In this document: piece by piece, positions 17,672 to 26,944 of the stretch
Layout: each line of letters opens with the position of its first letter
Position numbering within the stretch: position 1 is the first letter of the stretch
Assembly (NCBI RefSeq): GCF_900108085.1
Contig: NZ_FNVR01000027.1
Span: 8,046 to 56,584 of the forward strand
DNA: 48,539 nt
Origin: Algoriphagus boritolerans DSM 17298 = JCM 18970
GTDB taxonomy: Bacteria > Bacteroidota > Bacteroidia > Cytophagales > Cyclobacteriaceae
Reading direction: 5' to 3'
Position numbers and translations under genes: made by a program
Notes under the pieces: generated by a model
Seen by the model: the letters and a program-made list of their open reading frames with translations, nothing else
Databases searched by the model: none
Told to the model about the DNA's origin: nothing

Positions 17672-19009
17672 ATGAAAAATGCAGTAGTCCTTTTTCTTAT
17701 CCTTCTTTTTCGGCTCAGTCCGGAAGTGATGGCTCAGGACTCCAAAGGACAAAATTCAGCTATGAATCTTACAGATGTACTGGATTATGCCTTGAAAAAC
17801 AGTCCAATGATCCAGCAATCCGGTATCGATCAGCAGATCGGAGAGCGACAGATCAAATCCAGCCTTTCGGGTTGGCTTCCGCAGATCTCTACCAACTATC
17901 AGGTGTCAAATAACCTCAAGCTCCAAACTCAGCCTATTGGAGATCAGTTGATAACCTTTGGGCAGCCTTTTGCCAGTAATTTGATCTTTGAGGTCAATCA
18001 GACCCTGTTTAATCGGGATCAGTTTTTTGCTTCCAAAGCAGCTGGACTCGTACGAAGCGAACTCAGCCAATCGCTGGAAACCACCAAGATCAACACGGTC
18101 GTAGCAGTGGCCAAAGCGTTTTACGATATCCTGCTCACAGAGGAACAAATTCGGATTTTGGATGAAAATCTTCACCGCCAGGAAAAACAATTCAAAGATG
18201 CTAAAAGCAGATTTGATGTAGGCTTGGTAGACAAAACTGATTACCAACGGGCCAGCATCACCTTGGCCAATCTCAAAAGCGATAAAAACCGGGTGCAGAC
18301 TTCGCTCAAAGCCAAGCATGCCTACCTCAAGGAAGTCATCGGCTTTCCTGTAGATCAAGACTTGAAGGTAGCTTATGATTACGAAACCATGCAAGAAATG
18401 GCCAGCATGGACGAAGGCACCGCTTTTGAACTTGAAAATCGGATAGAATACTTGCTTGCCAAAACTCAGGTAGCCACCACGGAATTGAACACCAAATATG
18501 CCCAGTGGGCTTACATCCCGCAGTTGAGTGGATTTTACAGTTACAATTACCTGTTTTTTGCGCCTGAGTTTGCGGACTTGTACTCTCGCTCATTTCCGAC
18601 TTCAGCAGTTGGGCTACGCGTAGCGATTCCGCTTTTTCAAGGGGGAAAAAGAATCCAAGAGGTTAAGCTGGCCCAACTCCAAGAGGATCGGGCAGAAGTG
18701 GGCTTGCGGAATTTTGAAAAGCAACTCAATACCGAATACGAAACCGCCCTTGCTAACTACGAAGCCAGCTACTTTGACTGGCAGACACTCCAGTCCAATC
18801 AGCAACTCGCTGAGGAAGTCTACAATACGATCAAGATGCAATATGACGAAGGTGTAAAAGCTTATGTTGACTTGATTGTCGCAGAGACCGAACTGCGAAC
18901 CGCACAACTCAATAATTACAACGCACTCTTTAACGTGCTCTCCAGCAAACTCGACCTGATGCGTGCCTTGGGTCAAATTCAACCCTCTACCATCGATTCT
19001 TCACTTTGA
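17672..19009 (+). CDS. TolC-family outer-membrane efflux protein
   Basis: 445 residues from the ATG at 17672, which begins the signal peptide MKNAVVLFLILLFRLSPEVM; the open frame extends upstream inside the TetR gene but is not coding there. Two OEP repeats (PF02321) with long coiled coils: the first from LTDVLDYALKNSP, the second with PTSAVGLRVAIPLFQGGKR. These trimers form the outer-membrane and periplasmic channel of tripartite pumps. It is followed 7 bp later by the membrane fusion gene. Confidence 0.9.
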   Translation: MKNAVVLFLILLFRLSPEVMAQDSKGQNSAMNLTDVLDYALKNSPMIQQSGIDQQIGERQIKSSLSGWLPQISTNYQVSNNLKLQTQPIGDQLITFGQPFASNLIFEVNQTLFNRDQFFASKAAGLVRSELSQSLETTKINTVVAVAKAFYDILLTEEQIRILDENLHRQEKQFKDAKSRFDVGLVDKTDYQRASITLANLKSDKNRVQTSLKAKHAYLKEVIGFPVDQDLKVAYDYETMQEMASMDEGTAFELENRIEYLLAKTQVATTELNTKYAQWAYIPQLSGFYSYNYLFFAPEFADLYSRSFPTSAVGLRVAIPLFQGGKRIQEVKLAQLQEDRAEVGLRNFEKQLNTEYETALANYEASYFDWQTLQSNQQLAEEVYNTIKMQYDEGVKAYVDLIVAETELRTAQLNNYNALFNVLSSKLDLMRALGQIQPSTIDSSL

Positions 19010-19016
19010 TTTTGAT

Positions 19017-20120
19017 ATGACAAAGCATTTTCTCTCCCATATTATTCGATTTTCAGCTTTAGGAGCAGCTTTTTTTGCCTGCTCCGGTTCCAATCAGACG
19101 CCTCCGCCTCCACCTCCTGTTGCGGTAACGGTTTATTCGGTTGCTGCAAAACCGGTTATTGCCATCGACACGTATCCTGCGACGGTCGTTGCATTGAATG
19201 AAGTGGAAATTCGGCCTCAGGTGAGCGGCTACATCACCAATATCTTTGTCAAAGACGGTCAGGAAGTGACCAAAGGACAGCGACTCTACGAAATAGACCG
19301 CAGCAAATACCAAGCTGCGAAAAATCAGGCTTCAGCCGCTTTGGCTTCTGCCACTGCCAACCTAGCACGGGTAAAGAAGGATGTGGATCGCTACGAACGT
19401 CTTGATCAAAATGAAGCGATTGCAAAGCAGGTCTTGGACAATGCCAAAGCCGAGCTTCTTGTTGCTGAAGCGCAAGTTCAGGCAGCCGAGGCACAGATTG
19501 CCGCTGCAAACACAGATTTGAGTTATTCCTTGATCACGGCTCCATTTTCCGGGAAAATAGGCATTTCACAGGTTCGGGTTGGTGCACAGGTATCACCGGG
19601 TCAGCCACTGCTCAATACACTTTCTTCCGGAGGTCCGGTGCAGGTGGATTTTGTGATCCCTGAGCGGGAAATCCCGCGTTTTACCCGATTGATGAATGCG
19701 ACAGAAACTCCTGATTCCTTGTTTACGCTTCAGTTGGGCGATGGAAGTAAGTATCCGACTCCAGGTAAGTTGGTTTCAATGGATCGCGCAGTAGGTCGAC
19801 AGTCGGGTACACTGAATATGCGGGTGGAGTTTCCGAATACTGAAGGAATGTTGGTGCCTGGCATGACGGTGAATCTCCAGGTGATGAATCAGGATTTTGG
19901 GAATCAGTTGGTCATTCCTTACAAGGCCGTCACCGAGCAGATGGGCGAATATTATGTCTATGTGGTCGCGGCTGATAGTACGGTCACGCAGCAGGTTCTA
20001 CAACTTGGAACTGTACTAGGTGCTGAGGTAGTCGTCAGAAGTGGAATTGAGGCGGGCCAAAAGATCGTGGTGGAAGGCATTCAGAAACTCCGTCAGGGCG
20101 CCAAAGTCCAGATCCAATAA
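19017..20120 (+). CDS. RND efflux periplasmic adaptor (membrane fusion protein)
   Basis: 367 residues from the ATG at 19017. A lipoprotein signal puts the acceptor cysteine at residue 22 (LGAAFFACSGS), followed by a run of six prolines. Then come a barrel-sandwich half (VNEVEIRPQVSGYITNIFVK-type lipoyl motif, here ALNEVEIRPQVSGYI), a helical hairpin with alanine-rich coiled coil, the second lipoyl half (YSLITAPFSGKIG) and the beta-barrel and membrane-proximal domains. It resembles AcrA/MexA. It bridges the TolC protein and the RND pump encoded on either side. Confidence 0.9.
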   Translation: MTKHFLSHIIRFSALGAAFFACSGSNQTPPPPPPVAVTVYSVAAKPVIAIDTYPATVVALNEVEIRPQVSGYITNIFVKDGQEVTKGQRLYEIDRSKYQAAKNQASAALASATANLARVKKDVDRYERLDQNEAIAKQVLDNAKAELLVAEAQVQAAEAQIAAANTDLSYSLITAPFSGKIGISQVRVGAQVSPGQPLLNTLSSGGPVQVDFVIPEREIPRFTRLMNATETPDSLFTLQLGDGSKYPTPGKLVSMDRAVGRQSGTLNMRVEFPNTEGMLVPGMTVNLQVMNQDFGNQLVIPYKAVTEQMGEYYVYVVAADSTVTQQVLQLGTVLGAEVVVRSGIEAGQKIVVEGIQKLRQGAKVQIQ

Positions 20121-20158
20121 TTGCGGATCGGTTTTTTCAATCTTAAAGTCTTGATCTA

Positions 20159-23100
20159 ATGATATCAGAAGTTTTTATAAAAAGGCCCGTCACGGCCATG
20201 GTCATATCCATAATAATCGTAATAGTGGGAGCGCTTGCCGCTTTTAACCTACCGATCACACAGTATCCGGATATCACACCTCCTGTAGTCTCTGTGTCCG
20301 CCAACTATGTGGGTTCGGATGCGCAGACCGTAGAGCAAACGGTGGCTACGCCCATAGAAACGCAAGTTAACGGAACGCCGGGAATGGCCTACATCAGTTC
20401 AAATAATACGAGTACTGGTCAGATGCAGATGAACGTCACCTTTGATGTGGGGACGGACATTGACATTGCAACCTTGGACGTGCAAAACCGGGTCAGCATC
20501 GCCGAACCGACACTTCCTGAGCAAGTGCGAAGACTAGGAGTGGTAGTGCGGAAGCGAAATCCCAGCATCATGATGGTGATCAGCATGTATTCACCGAATG
20601 GAACACACGATGCGAAGTTTCTTTCCAACTACACCAATATTTTTATCAAGGATGCCCTTCTCCGGGTGAAAGGCGTGGGTGATATCAATGCCATTGGGCA
20701 GGATTTCTCGATGCGCGTTTGGTTGAGACCGGATAAAATGGCACAGTATGGTATTTCAGCTTCTCAGGTTTCTGCTGCAATTCAAGAACAAAATCTTCAA
20801 GTCGCTGCAGGTACCGTGGGTGGAATGCCGCAATTGAACACCCAGGCTTTTGAGTATCCGATCACTGTAAATGGAAGATTGGGTGAGGCGGAGGAATTTG
20901 AAAATATCATCGTCCGCACCAATCCGGCAGATGGATCCTTGGTATTTCTCAAAGACATCGCAAGAGTAGAATTAGGTCAGTTTGACTACGGGAGGTATTC
21001 CACTGTGAACGGACAAGAAGCAGCGATTCTCTTGGTTTACCAGGCTCCCGGAAGTAACGCGGTGGAGACGGCAGAGGGCATCTATGCGGCTTTGGATGAA
21101 TTGAAAAAGACCTTTCCAGCAGATATGGATTATGTAGTTCCTTTTGAGTCTGTGTCTGTGGTGGAGGTTTCAATCAATGAGGTACTCAAGACTTTTGGAG
21201 AAGCTTTGCTCCTGGTTATTATCGTGGTGTTTCTATTTCTTCAAAGTTGGAGAGCTACTTTGGTCCCGATTTTGGCGATTCCGGTGTCGATTATCGGGAC
21301 ATTTATTTTCTTCATTCCGCTCGGTTTTACCATTAATACACTGACCATGTTTGGGTTTGTGTTGGCGATCGGGATCGTGGTGGATGATGCCATCGTGGTA
21401 GTCGAGGCCGCACAGCATTACATCGATCGGTTCAAACTTTCCGCACAGGAAGCGACGAGAAGGGCGATGAAAGATATCACCGCTCCGGTCATTGCGATTG
21501 CTTTGATTTTGGCAGCGGTATTTATTCCGGTAGGTTTTATTCCCGGAATCGTGGGAAGAATGTACCAGCAGTTTGCGATTACAATTGCAATATCCGTGTT
21601 AATTTCTGCTTTTGTGGCTTTGACCTTGACTCCGGCATTGTGTAGCATTTTGCTTCGGCCTTCCGAGGTGACCAAGGACGGCAAAGGACTGAACAAATTC
21701 TTTTTCAAGTTCAACAACTGGTTTGAGCGAGTGACCCACAGCTATACCGGTGGCGTGAATACCTGGATCAAACGAGCACCCCTTGCAATCATTCTTCTGA
21801 TCTGTATTTTCGCAGGGACCTTTGGCTTGTTCCAAGCGAAGCCAACGGGCTTTTTGCCGACGGAAGATGAAGGACGTCTTTTCGTTTCCGTTGAGCTTCC
21901 TGAGGGAGCTTCCTCCAGCCGAACCCGTGCGGTAATGGCCGAAATGGTGGACCTGATCCGGAGCACCGAAGGAATCAACAACGTCACTGGTATCGGGGGC
22001 TTAAACGCAATCAACTTTTCCTTTAAGCCGAATTCTGCCACATTCTTTGTGCAGATGAAACCATGGGATCAGCGAAAAGATCCTTCGCTTCAGCTGTTTG
22101 GGATCATTGGGACACTAAATCAGAAATTCCGAACTGTCGAAGAAGCAAGCGTGGTAGTTGTGCCTCCTCCTGCAATTCCGGGATTGGGTCAGACAGGCGG
22201 ATTCAGCTTTATGCTGGAGCAGCGTGCGGGAGGAGATGTGAAAGAATTGGAACAAGTCTTGGGTCAATTTCTTCAAGCCGTCAACGAACGACCGGAGATC
22301 GATCGGGCATTTAGTTTCTTTACAGCCAAAACTCCCGGGTATCATATCCGTGTGGATCGTGAGAAAGTGAAAAAGTTGGGGGTATCACTGACGGATGTGT
22401 TTAGCACCATGTCCGGGCTGATGGGTTCGAGCTACATCAATGACTTCACCAAATACGGCCGAAATTTCCGTGTGGTGACCCAAGCGGATACGACTTTCCG
22501 AACCGGAATTGAAGACTTGCAAAAATACTACGTGCTCAATCGGGAAGGTGCTTCTGTCCCGCTGAGTGCCTTGATTGACTATAAAGTGGTGGAAAGTGCG
22601 CCCGTCATCTCACACTACAATCTGTTCCGATCCGCCGAAGTCAATGGAAATGCGGCGCCGGGCTACAGTTCCGGTCAGGCTATTCAGGCCTTGGAGGAGG
22701 TGGCTGCGGAGGTTTTGCCGGATGGCTACAGTTATGATTTCTCAGGGCTTAGCCGGGAGGAAATGGCAGCCGGAAATAGCACCATTTTGATTTTTTCCTT
22801 GGCGATCATCTTGGTTTCCCTGCTTTTGGCAGCGCTATATGAGAGTTGGTCGGTGCCGTTCTCAGTCTTGCTGGCGCTTCCTTTGGGCGCATTTGGGGCG
22901 ATCTTGGCCTTGACTTTCTTGCCCAAACTGGACAACAACGTCTATGCGCAGATCGGTCTGATCACCCTGATCGGTTTGGCGGCCAAAAACGCCATCTTGA
23001 TCGTAGAATTCGCCAAAGAGCGGGTGGATAAGGGGATGCCACTGATTCAGGCGACACTCGACGCGGTGAAGCTGCGACTAAGGCCGATTATTATGACTTC

Positions 23101-23329
23101 CTTGGCATTTATACTTGGGGTAGTGCCACTGGCACTGTCCAATGGGGCAGGTGCAGTGGCTCGACAGACCATTGGCTGGACGGTGATTGGTGGGATGCTG
23201 GCAGCGACGTTCTTGGCGATTTTCTTTGTGCCAGTGCTTTATGTGGTGATTACCAAGATCGCCTATGGTAAAAAAGAATTGCAGCGATTGGAAGATAATG
23301 CGGATCTAAGTGGATTTGAGGAGCATTGA
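20159..23329 (+). CDS. RND multidrug efflux transporter, HAE1 family (AcrB/MexB-like)
   Basis: 1056 residues, full length for the family. It starts MISEVFIKRPVTAMVISIII, the usual first helix, followed by FNLPITQYPDITPPVVSVSA. The TM4 proton-relay pair is present (GIVVDDAIVVVEAA), and the duplicated second half has LITLIGLAAKNAILIVEFAK. It should be a proton-driven trimer exporting hydrophobic compounds through the adaptor and TolC-like channel encoded just upstream (38-bp gap). The operon ends at the terminator 23349-23385. Substrates are not predictable from sequence. Confidence 0.93.
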   Translation: MISEVFIKRPVTAMVISIIIVIVGALAAFNLPITQYPDITPPVVSVSANYVGSDAQTVEQTVATPIETQVNGTPGMAYISSNNTSTGQMQMNVTFDVGTDIDIATLDVQNRVSIAEPTLPEQVRRLGVVVRKRNPSIMMVISMYSPNGTHDAKFLSNYTNIFIKDALLRVKGVGDINAIGQDFSMRVWLRPDKMAQYGISASQVSAAIQEQNLQVAAGTVGGMPQLNTQAFEYPITVNGRLGEAEEFENIIVRTNPADGSLVFLKDIARVELGQFDYGRYSTVNGQEAAILLVYQAPGSNAVETAEGIYAALDELKKTFPADMDYVVPFESVSVVEVSINEVLKTFGEALLLVIIVVFLFLQSWRATLVPILAIPVSIIGTFIFFIPLGFTINTLTMFGFVLAIGIVVDDAIVVVEAAQHYIDRFKLSAQEATRRAMKDITAPVIAIALILAAVFIPVGFIPGIVGRMYQQFAITIAISVLISAFVALTLTPALCSILLRPSEVTKDGKGLNKFFFKFNNWFERVTHSYTGGVNTWIKRAPLAIILLICIFAGTFGLFQAKPTGFLPTEDEGRLFVSVELPEGASSSRTRAVMAEMVDLIRSTEGINNVTGIGGLNAINFSFKPNSATFFVQMKPWDQRKDPSLQLFGIIGTLNQKFRTVEEASVVVVPPPAIPGLGQTGGFSFMLEQRAGGDVKELEQVLGQFLQAVNERPEIDRAFSFFTAKTPGYHIRVDREKVKKLGVSLTDVFSTMSGLMGSSYINDFTKYGRNFRVVTQADTTFRTGIEDLQKYYVLNREGASVPLSALIDYKVVESAPVISHYNLFRSAEVNGNAAPGYSSGQAIQALEEVAAEVLPDGYSYDFSGLSREEMAAGNSTILIFSLAIILVSLLLAALYESWSVPFSVLLALPLGAFGAILALTFLPKLDNNVYAQIGLITLIGLAAKNAILIVEFAKERVDKGMPLIQATLDAVKLRLRPIIMTSLAFILGVVPLALSNGAGAVARQTIGWTVIGGMLAATFLAIFFVPVLYVVITKIAYGKKELQRLEDNADLSGFEEH

Positions 23330-23348
23330 GTTGTATTGAAAAATGAAG

Positions 23349-23385
23349 AAAAAAAGCTATCCTGGATGACGGGGTAGCTTTTTTT
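23349..23385 (+). terminator. Rho-independent terminator of the efflux operon
   Basis: AAAAAAGCTA and TAGCTTTTTT pair around a GC-richer loop and are followed by more T; it starts 20 bp after the RND stop codon. Confidence 0.8.
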
Positions 23386-23505
23386 GTGAAAAACTATTTT
23401 CCAGAGAGTACACAGAGATTTTGGAGAAATCACGTTGTCCTGCTTCTCCAGAAGCTGGACTAAGGTGTTTCGAACGTTGAAACAGAAAATTCGCTGATCA
23501 GCACA

Positions 23506-23537
23506 GATTTCTAGGATGTCTCCCGATCCTAGAAATC
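23506..23537. repeat. 12-bp perfect inverted repeat in an intergenic region
   Basis: GATTTCTAGGAT (23506-23517) and ATCCTAGAAATC (23526-23537) with an 8-nt loop. It stands 108 bp upstream of the gene at 23645 and well after the efflux terminator. It may be an operator or a small structured element; the surrounding 23386-23644 has no coding potential. Confidence 0.6.
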
Positions 23538-23644
23538 AAACTTTCCTTGTTACATCACAAGTTTTCTCCAAGATATCACATATCATAGTTTGACTAATTT
23601 ATTTTTCTGTGATTTGAATCAACGGAATTCTAAAAATCAGGAGA

Positions 23645-24394
23645 ATGAAAAAATATCTTTACGTGCTTTGCGCAATTTACATCCTTGTTAAGGGGGAGGT
23701 TTTTTCCCAAGTAACCAACTTGGATGAGGAACCCAACGATGTTGTGCTCAATACTTTTGACCAAAGCACGATGTATTATTTATCTCCTGTTTCTTCTTTC
23801 GGAATCAGTTTGGGGTATAATGCCATGCGGGACAAAATGGATACTGAACTGGGTCTGAGCCAAAAGCGCCTTGTTGAATTTATAGGGATGGGGATGGGAT
23901 GGCGGAATAGGCGCATGTTTTATGGCCTTCATTTGGGGACTTCAGCGCTTTCTGGACTTTCAAAAAGTGTTGTGGGCAATCTCACGAACAAAAGCCAAAC
24001 AAGCGATACATTTTTTGATCTTTCTGTTGGTCGGGCTTTGGTATCGACTCCTCAATTTTACCTAATACTTCGGGCTGAAGGAGGTCTCCACGTTAGGTCA
24101 CTTCAAATCACTCAGATTGATCAGGGAGCGTTTGATTTGAATGATTTTGGGAATGCTCCCGGAATAGCTTGGCCGGAAATGGAGCATATCTCCGGAACCC
24201 TTGGGGTAGCTGTAGAATATATGCCAAAGGCTTTTCGACCGATTTCAGTACTAGAGAGTATTCAGTTTGGATACAAAACGGGGATTGGAGCACCTGACTG
24301 GAGGTCTCCTGATTTGACCTTGGCTAATTCTTTTTCAGACCGGATGTCCATGCTTTTTCTTAAAGTGATGGTTGTCATATCCAGAGAAAAATAG
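23645..24394 (+). CDS. Hypothetical exported protein, possibly barrel-like
   Basis: 249 residues with a signal peptide (MKKYLYVLCAIYILVKGEVF). Unusually for this genome a clear AGGAG Shine-Dalgarno lies just before the ATG. The mature part has amphipathic strands (FGISLGYNAMRDKM, FIGMGMGWRNRRMFYGLHLG, RMSMLFLKVMVVIS), which suggests an outer-membrane barrel or beta-sandwich. No family is recognised. It is followed 1 bp later by the DUF2846-like gene and then by a LytS/LytTR pair, so the four may share a transcript. Confidence 0.6.
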   Translation: MKKYLYVLCAIYILVKGEVFSQVTNLDEEPNDVVLNTFDQSTMYYLSPVSSFGISLGYNAMRDKMDTELGLSQKRLVEFIGMGMGWRNRRMFYGLHLGTSALSGLSKSVVGNLTNKSQTSDTFFDLSVGRALVSTPQFYLILRAEGGLHVRSLQITQIDQGAFDLNDFGNAPGIAWPEMEHISGTLGVAVEYMPKAFRPISVLESIQFGYKTGIGAPDWRSPDLTLANSFSDRMSMLFLKVMVVISREK

Positions 24395-24395
24395 C

Positions 24396-24839
24396 ATGAA
24401 AGAATTGGTCTATTTGGGTTGGTTTCTGATTTTGCTTTGCATTCCACGGGGGAGTTTAGCGCAAGAGACTTCGAGTGATTCATCGGAGGCAATACTAGTC
24501 ATCTACCGAAAGCCACACCTGAATTTTACAGCATTTCGGATTTATGGGGATGAGACGATCCTGATTCCTGATGTAAAAGCCAATTCCTATTATCTGATTA
24601 AAAGAAAGCCGGGAAGGATCTTTTTAAAAACGGAAGGAAGTGTTTTGAGGAATCTTGCAGAGAAAAGGGAATACAGTCTGACCTTAGAGGCAGGCAAAAC
24701 TTATTATCTTGAGGCAATCCTAGAATATCAGTTTTTGCTGACCTCCTTACATTTAGTCAAAAGGTCGGAAGTGGACGGTGCTGAAGCTATTCGAAAAATG
24801 AAGGGAATTATGATCGATGTGAAGCAACCGATGCCTTAA
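24396..24839 (+). CDS. DUF2846-like exported protein
   Basis: 147 residues from the ATG at 24396, 1 bp after the preceding stop. The signal peptide (MKELVYLGWFLILLCIPRGS) is followed by one small beta-sandwich: ILVIYRKPHLNFTAFRIYGD, then YYLIKRKPGRIFLKTEG and LEAGKTYYLEAIL. The pattern 'VIYR...vY.dg..i..l....Y......G.' resembles DUF2846, an envelope domain of unknown role. Assignment is by pattern only. It lies 13 bp upstream of the kinase gene. Confidence 0.55.
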   Translation: MKELVYLGWFLILLCIPRGSLAQETSSDSSEAILVIYRKPHLNFTAFRIYGDETILIPDVKANSYYLIKRKPGRIFLKTEGSVLRNLAEKREYSLTLEAGKTYYLEAILEYQFLLTSLHLVKRSEVDGAEAIRKMKGIMIDVKQPMP

Positions 24840-24852
24840 CCAGTTTAGATGA

Positions 24853-25887
24853 ATGAAATCAAAAGCTAAATTTCAAATCATTTCCTGGATTATTTTATTT
24901 GCTGTTTTGGGCTATTGGCTGCTGGTTGCGAAGGATCTAATCAAACTTGAACTCGAAAATGACTTCGAAAATCACCTCGGTAGTATTTCCCTCTATCTAT
25001 TAAGTTGGTCGACCGTATTCGGTGCCGCTACGATTGTAGCCTGGCTGAATTTCAGGTTTATTTTTTTACCATGGAGGACAGCTCGATTGTCCAATCCCTT
25101 GTTTGTCGGACTTGAATTAGGGGTGTTGATTGTGGTATTTGAGTTTTTGCAATGGACGATTCAGAACGAGCCATCATTGATCGAAGACAATCTTACCGTC
25201 ACGTTGTTTATTGGGCTGTACTTTTTATGTTTTGCTTGGCTTGCAGACCTGAGCCATGCCAAAAAAAGGCAGCGGCAACTTACCCAAGAAAAGGATCGTG
25301 CAGAACTCAAACTTTTGCAATCGCAGCTTAACCCGCATTTTCTGTTTAATGCGCTTAATACCACTTACAGCACGGCTATATCCGAGGAAAGCACCAAAAC
25401 CGCAGCTCAAATCCTGCAGCTTGCGGATATGATGCGATTTGCAATCGAGAAGTCCAAATTGGACTTTATTTCAGTTGAAGAGGAAATCAGTTTTTTGGAA
25501 AAATACATTCAGCTACAGTTGGATAGGTTTGCTGGTTCCGACCAAAAGTGGGTGAGGTCTTCGTTAAATTGGGATGGAGTCGATGTCCAAATCAGCCCGA
25601 TGTTGATTCAGCCATTTTTGGAAAACGCATTTAAGTTTACCCAATTTGGAAGCGATTCGGCAGAACCACGATTGGAGATTGATTTGAAAGTAGCCGAGGG
25701 CGTGATGAACTTTCTTGTGAAAAATTCTTTCTCGGCAGAGCAAGTGGCAGCTAACCAGGGGACAGGCAGTGGAATTGAACTCGTGCGGCAACGGCTGGAA
25801 AGTATTTATCCAAACAGGCATCTGCTGAAAATTGAAACAAGCAAGAATTTGTGCTGTGTTTTGCTCATGATAAATCTGAACAATTGA
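24853..25887 (+). CDS. LytS-family sensor histidine kinase, four membrane helices
   Basis: 344 residues. Four N-terminal membrane helices (FQIISWIILFAVLGYWLLVA, LYLLSWSTVFGAATIVAWLN, VGLELGVLIVVFEFLQWTI, LTVTLFIGLYFLCFAWLADL) with no periplasmic sensor domain are followed by a coiled coil and the PF06580 motif QLNPHFLFNALN with the phospho-acceptor histidine near residue 162. A HATPase follows with IQPFLENAFKFTQFG and the glycine-rich GTGSGIELVRQRL. It probably senses a membrane-linked cue. It pairs with the LytTR regulator that starts 3 bp after its stop. Confidence 0.85.
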   Translation: MKSKAKFQIISWIILFAVLGYWLLVAKDLIKLELENDFENHLGSISLYLLSWSTVFGAATIVAWLNFRFIFLPWRTARLSNPLFVGLELGVLIVVFEFLQWTIQNEPSLIEDNLTVTLFIGLYFLCFAWLADLSHAKKRQRQLTQEKDRAELKLLQSQLNPHFLFNALNTTYSTAISEESTKTAAQILQLADMMRFAIEKSKLDFISVEEEISFLEKYIQLQLDRFAGSDQKWVRSSLNWDGVDVQISPMLIQPFLENAFKFTQFGSDSAEPRLEIDLKVAEGVMNFLVKNSFSAEQVAANQGTGSGIELVRQRLESIYPNRHLLKIETSKNLCCVLLMINLNN

Positions 25888-25890
25888 GTT

Positions 25891-26580
25891 ATGATAATTA
25901 AAGCGATTGCAATTGATGATGAATCACCTGCTTTGGAACTGCTGAGGAAGTTTGTGGAAAATGTGCCTTTCGTTCACTTGGAAAAGACTTTTACCGACCC
26001 CAAAGAAGGGTTGAAGTACGTTTTTGATCATCAGCCGGACCTTATTTTTTTGGACATCAACATGCCGGCTTTGTCAGGTCTTGAGGTGGCAAAAATCATC
26101 CAGCCACTGGGAAAGTCCTTTATTTTCACCACGGCTCATTCGGATTTTGCGATCCAAAGCTATGAGTTGCAGGCATTGGATTATCTGCTCAAGCCGTTTT
26201 CCTTTGAGCGATTTCTGACGGCGTTGAACAGGGCTTTTCAGGAGATCGTCCGAAAAAAAGGAGAGGAGACCAGTGTTTTTATAAAAGATAGCTACGATTG
26301 GGTGCGAGTCAATTTGAATGAAATTAATTTCATCAAGTCCGACGGAAATTTGCTCTTCATTCATACCAAAACCAAAACCTTGAGCACTAGAATGACCATC
26401 CCGGAGATCCTCGCAATCTTGCCTAAAGAAAGTATGATGCGGATTCATAAATCGTATGTGATTAATCTTCGGGAAGTGGAAAAGCTTGAAAAACATCAGG
26501 TGACGATTGACCACCAAACTATTCCTGTGGCAAATTCCCATCGGGAATCGCTTGAAAATCGATTACTTAAGAAAAGTTGA
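25891..26580 (+). CDS. LytTR-family response regulator
   Basis: 229 residues. The receiver has the acidic pair IDDE, phospho-acceptor Asp55 (LIFLDINMPA), FTTAHSDFA and LDYLLKPFSF; the LytTR DNA-binding domain follows from about residue 130 with MMRIHKSYVINLREVEK. It is the partner of the kinase just upstream. The next gene, a FecA-like receptor, starts 364 bp later with its own promoter and is a candidate target. Confidence 0.9.
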   Translation: MIIKAIAIDDESPALELLRKFVENVPFVHLEKTFTDPKEGLKYVFDHQPDLIFLDINMPALSGLEVAKIIQPLGKSFIFTTAHSDFAIQSYELQALDYLLKPFSFERFLTALNRAFQEIVRKKGEETSVFIKDSYDWVRVNLNEINFIKSDGNLLFIHTKTKTLSTRMTIPEILAILPKESMMRIHKSYVINLREVEKLEKHQVTIDHQTIPVANSHRESLENRLLKKS

Positions 26581-26690
26581 TAAGTTTTTTTGTAAGTGGC
26601 TGGACAAAATAATTTCCCGCAGATCAGCACTGGAAAAACTGTAGAATAAACCGGGTTTTACTATAGTTTCCCTCAACTTTTTCTCTCAAT

Positions 26691-26742
26691 CTTCCACATT
26701 CACTGGTTTCACATATTTGTTGAAAACGAACTTTTGTGGAAG
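26691..26742. promoter_or_regulatory. Spaced inverted repeat in the 26581-26944 gap
   Basis: CTTCCACA (26691-26698) and TGTGGAAG (26735-26742) are complementary and 36 nt apart. The gap is otherwise AT-rich filler with no coding potential. This could be a large stem-loop or a paired binding site; evidence is limited to the symmetry. Confidence 0.3.
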
Positions 26743-26875
26743 CTATGCCGGGACACAAAAAATGAATATTCAAGGTACAAAATCAGTTTTTTTGAGCGAA
26801 AATAATTTTTAAAATGTCAATGAACTGTGATTTATTAAGATCTTGTTTTTCCTTATTTAGATTTATTAAAAATAA

Positions 26876-26925
26876 TTTGCTTGAGTCAATTGTGTGTATT
26901 TATATTTGTGCGCTAATTATAATTA
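26876..26925 (+). promoter_or_regulatory. Promoter of the FecA-like receptor with adjacent palindrome
   Basis: TATATTTG at 26901-26908 matches the Bacteroidota -7 element, with TTTG at 26876-26879 (21-nt spacer) as -33. A 12-bp palindrome TAATTATAATTA (26914-26925) lies at the expected transcription start, where a repressor could sit. Confidence 0.55.
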
Positions 26926-26944
26926 ATCTAGATAAGCGTAAGAG

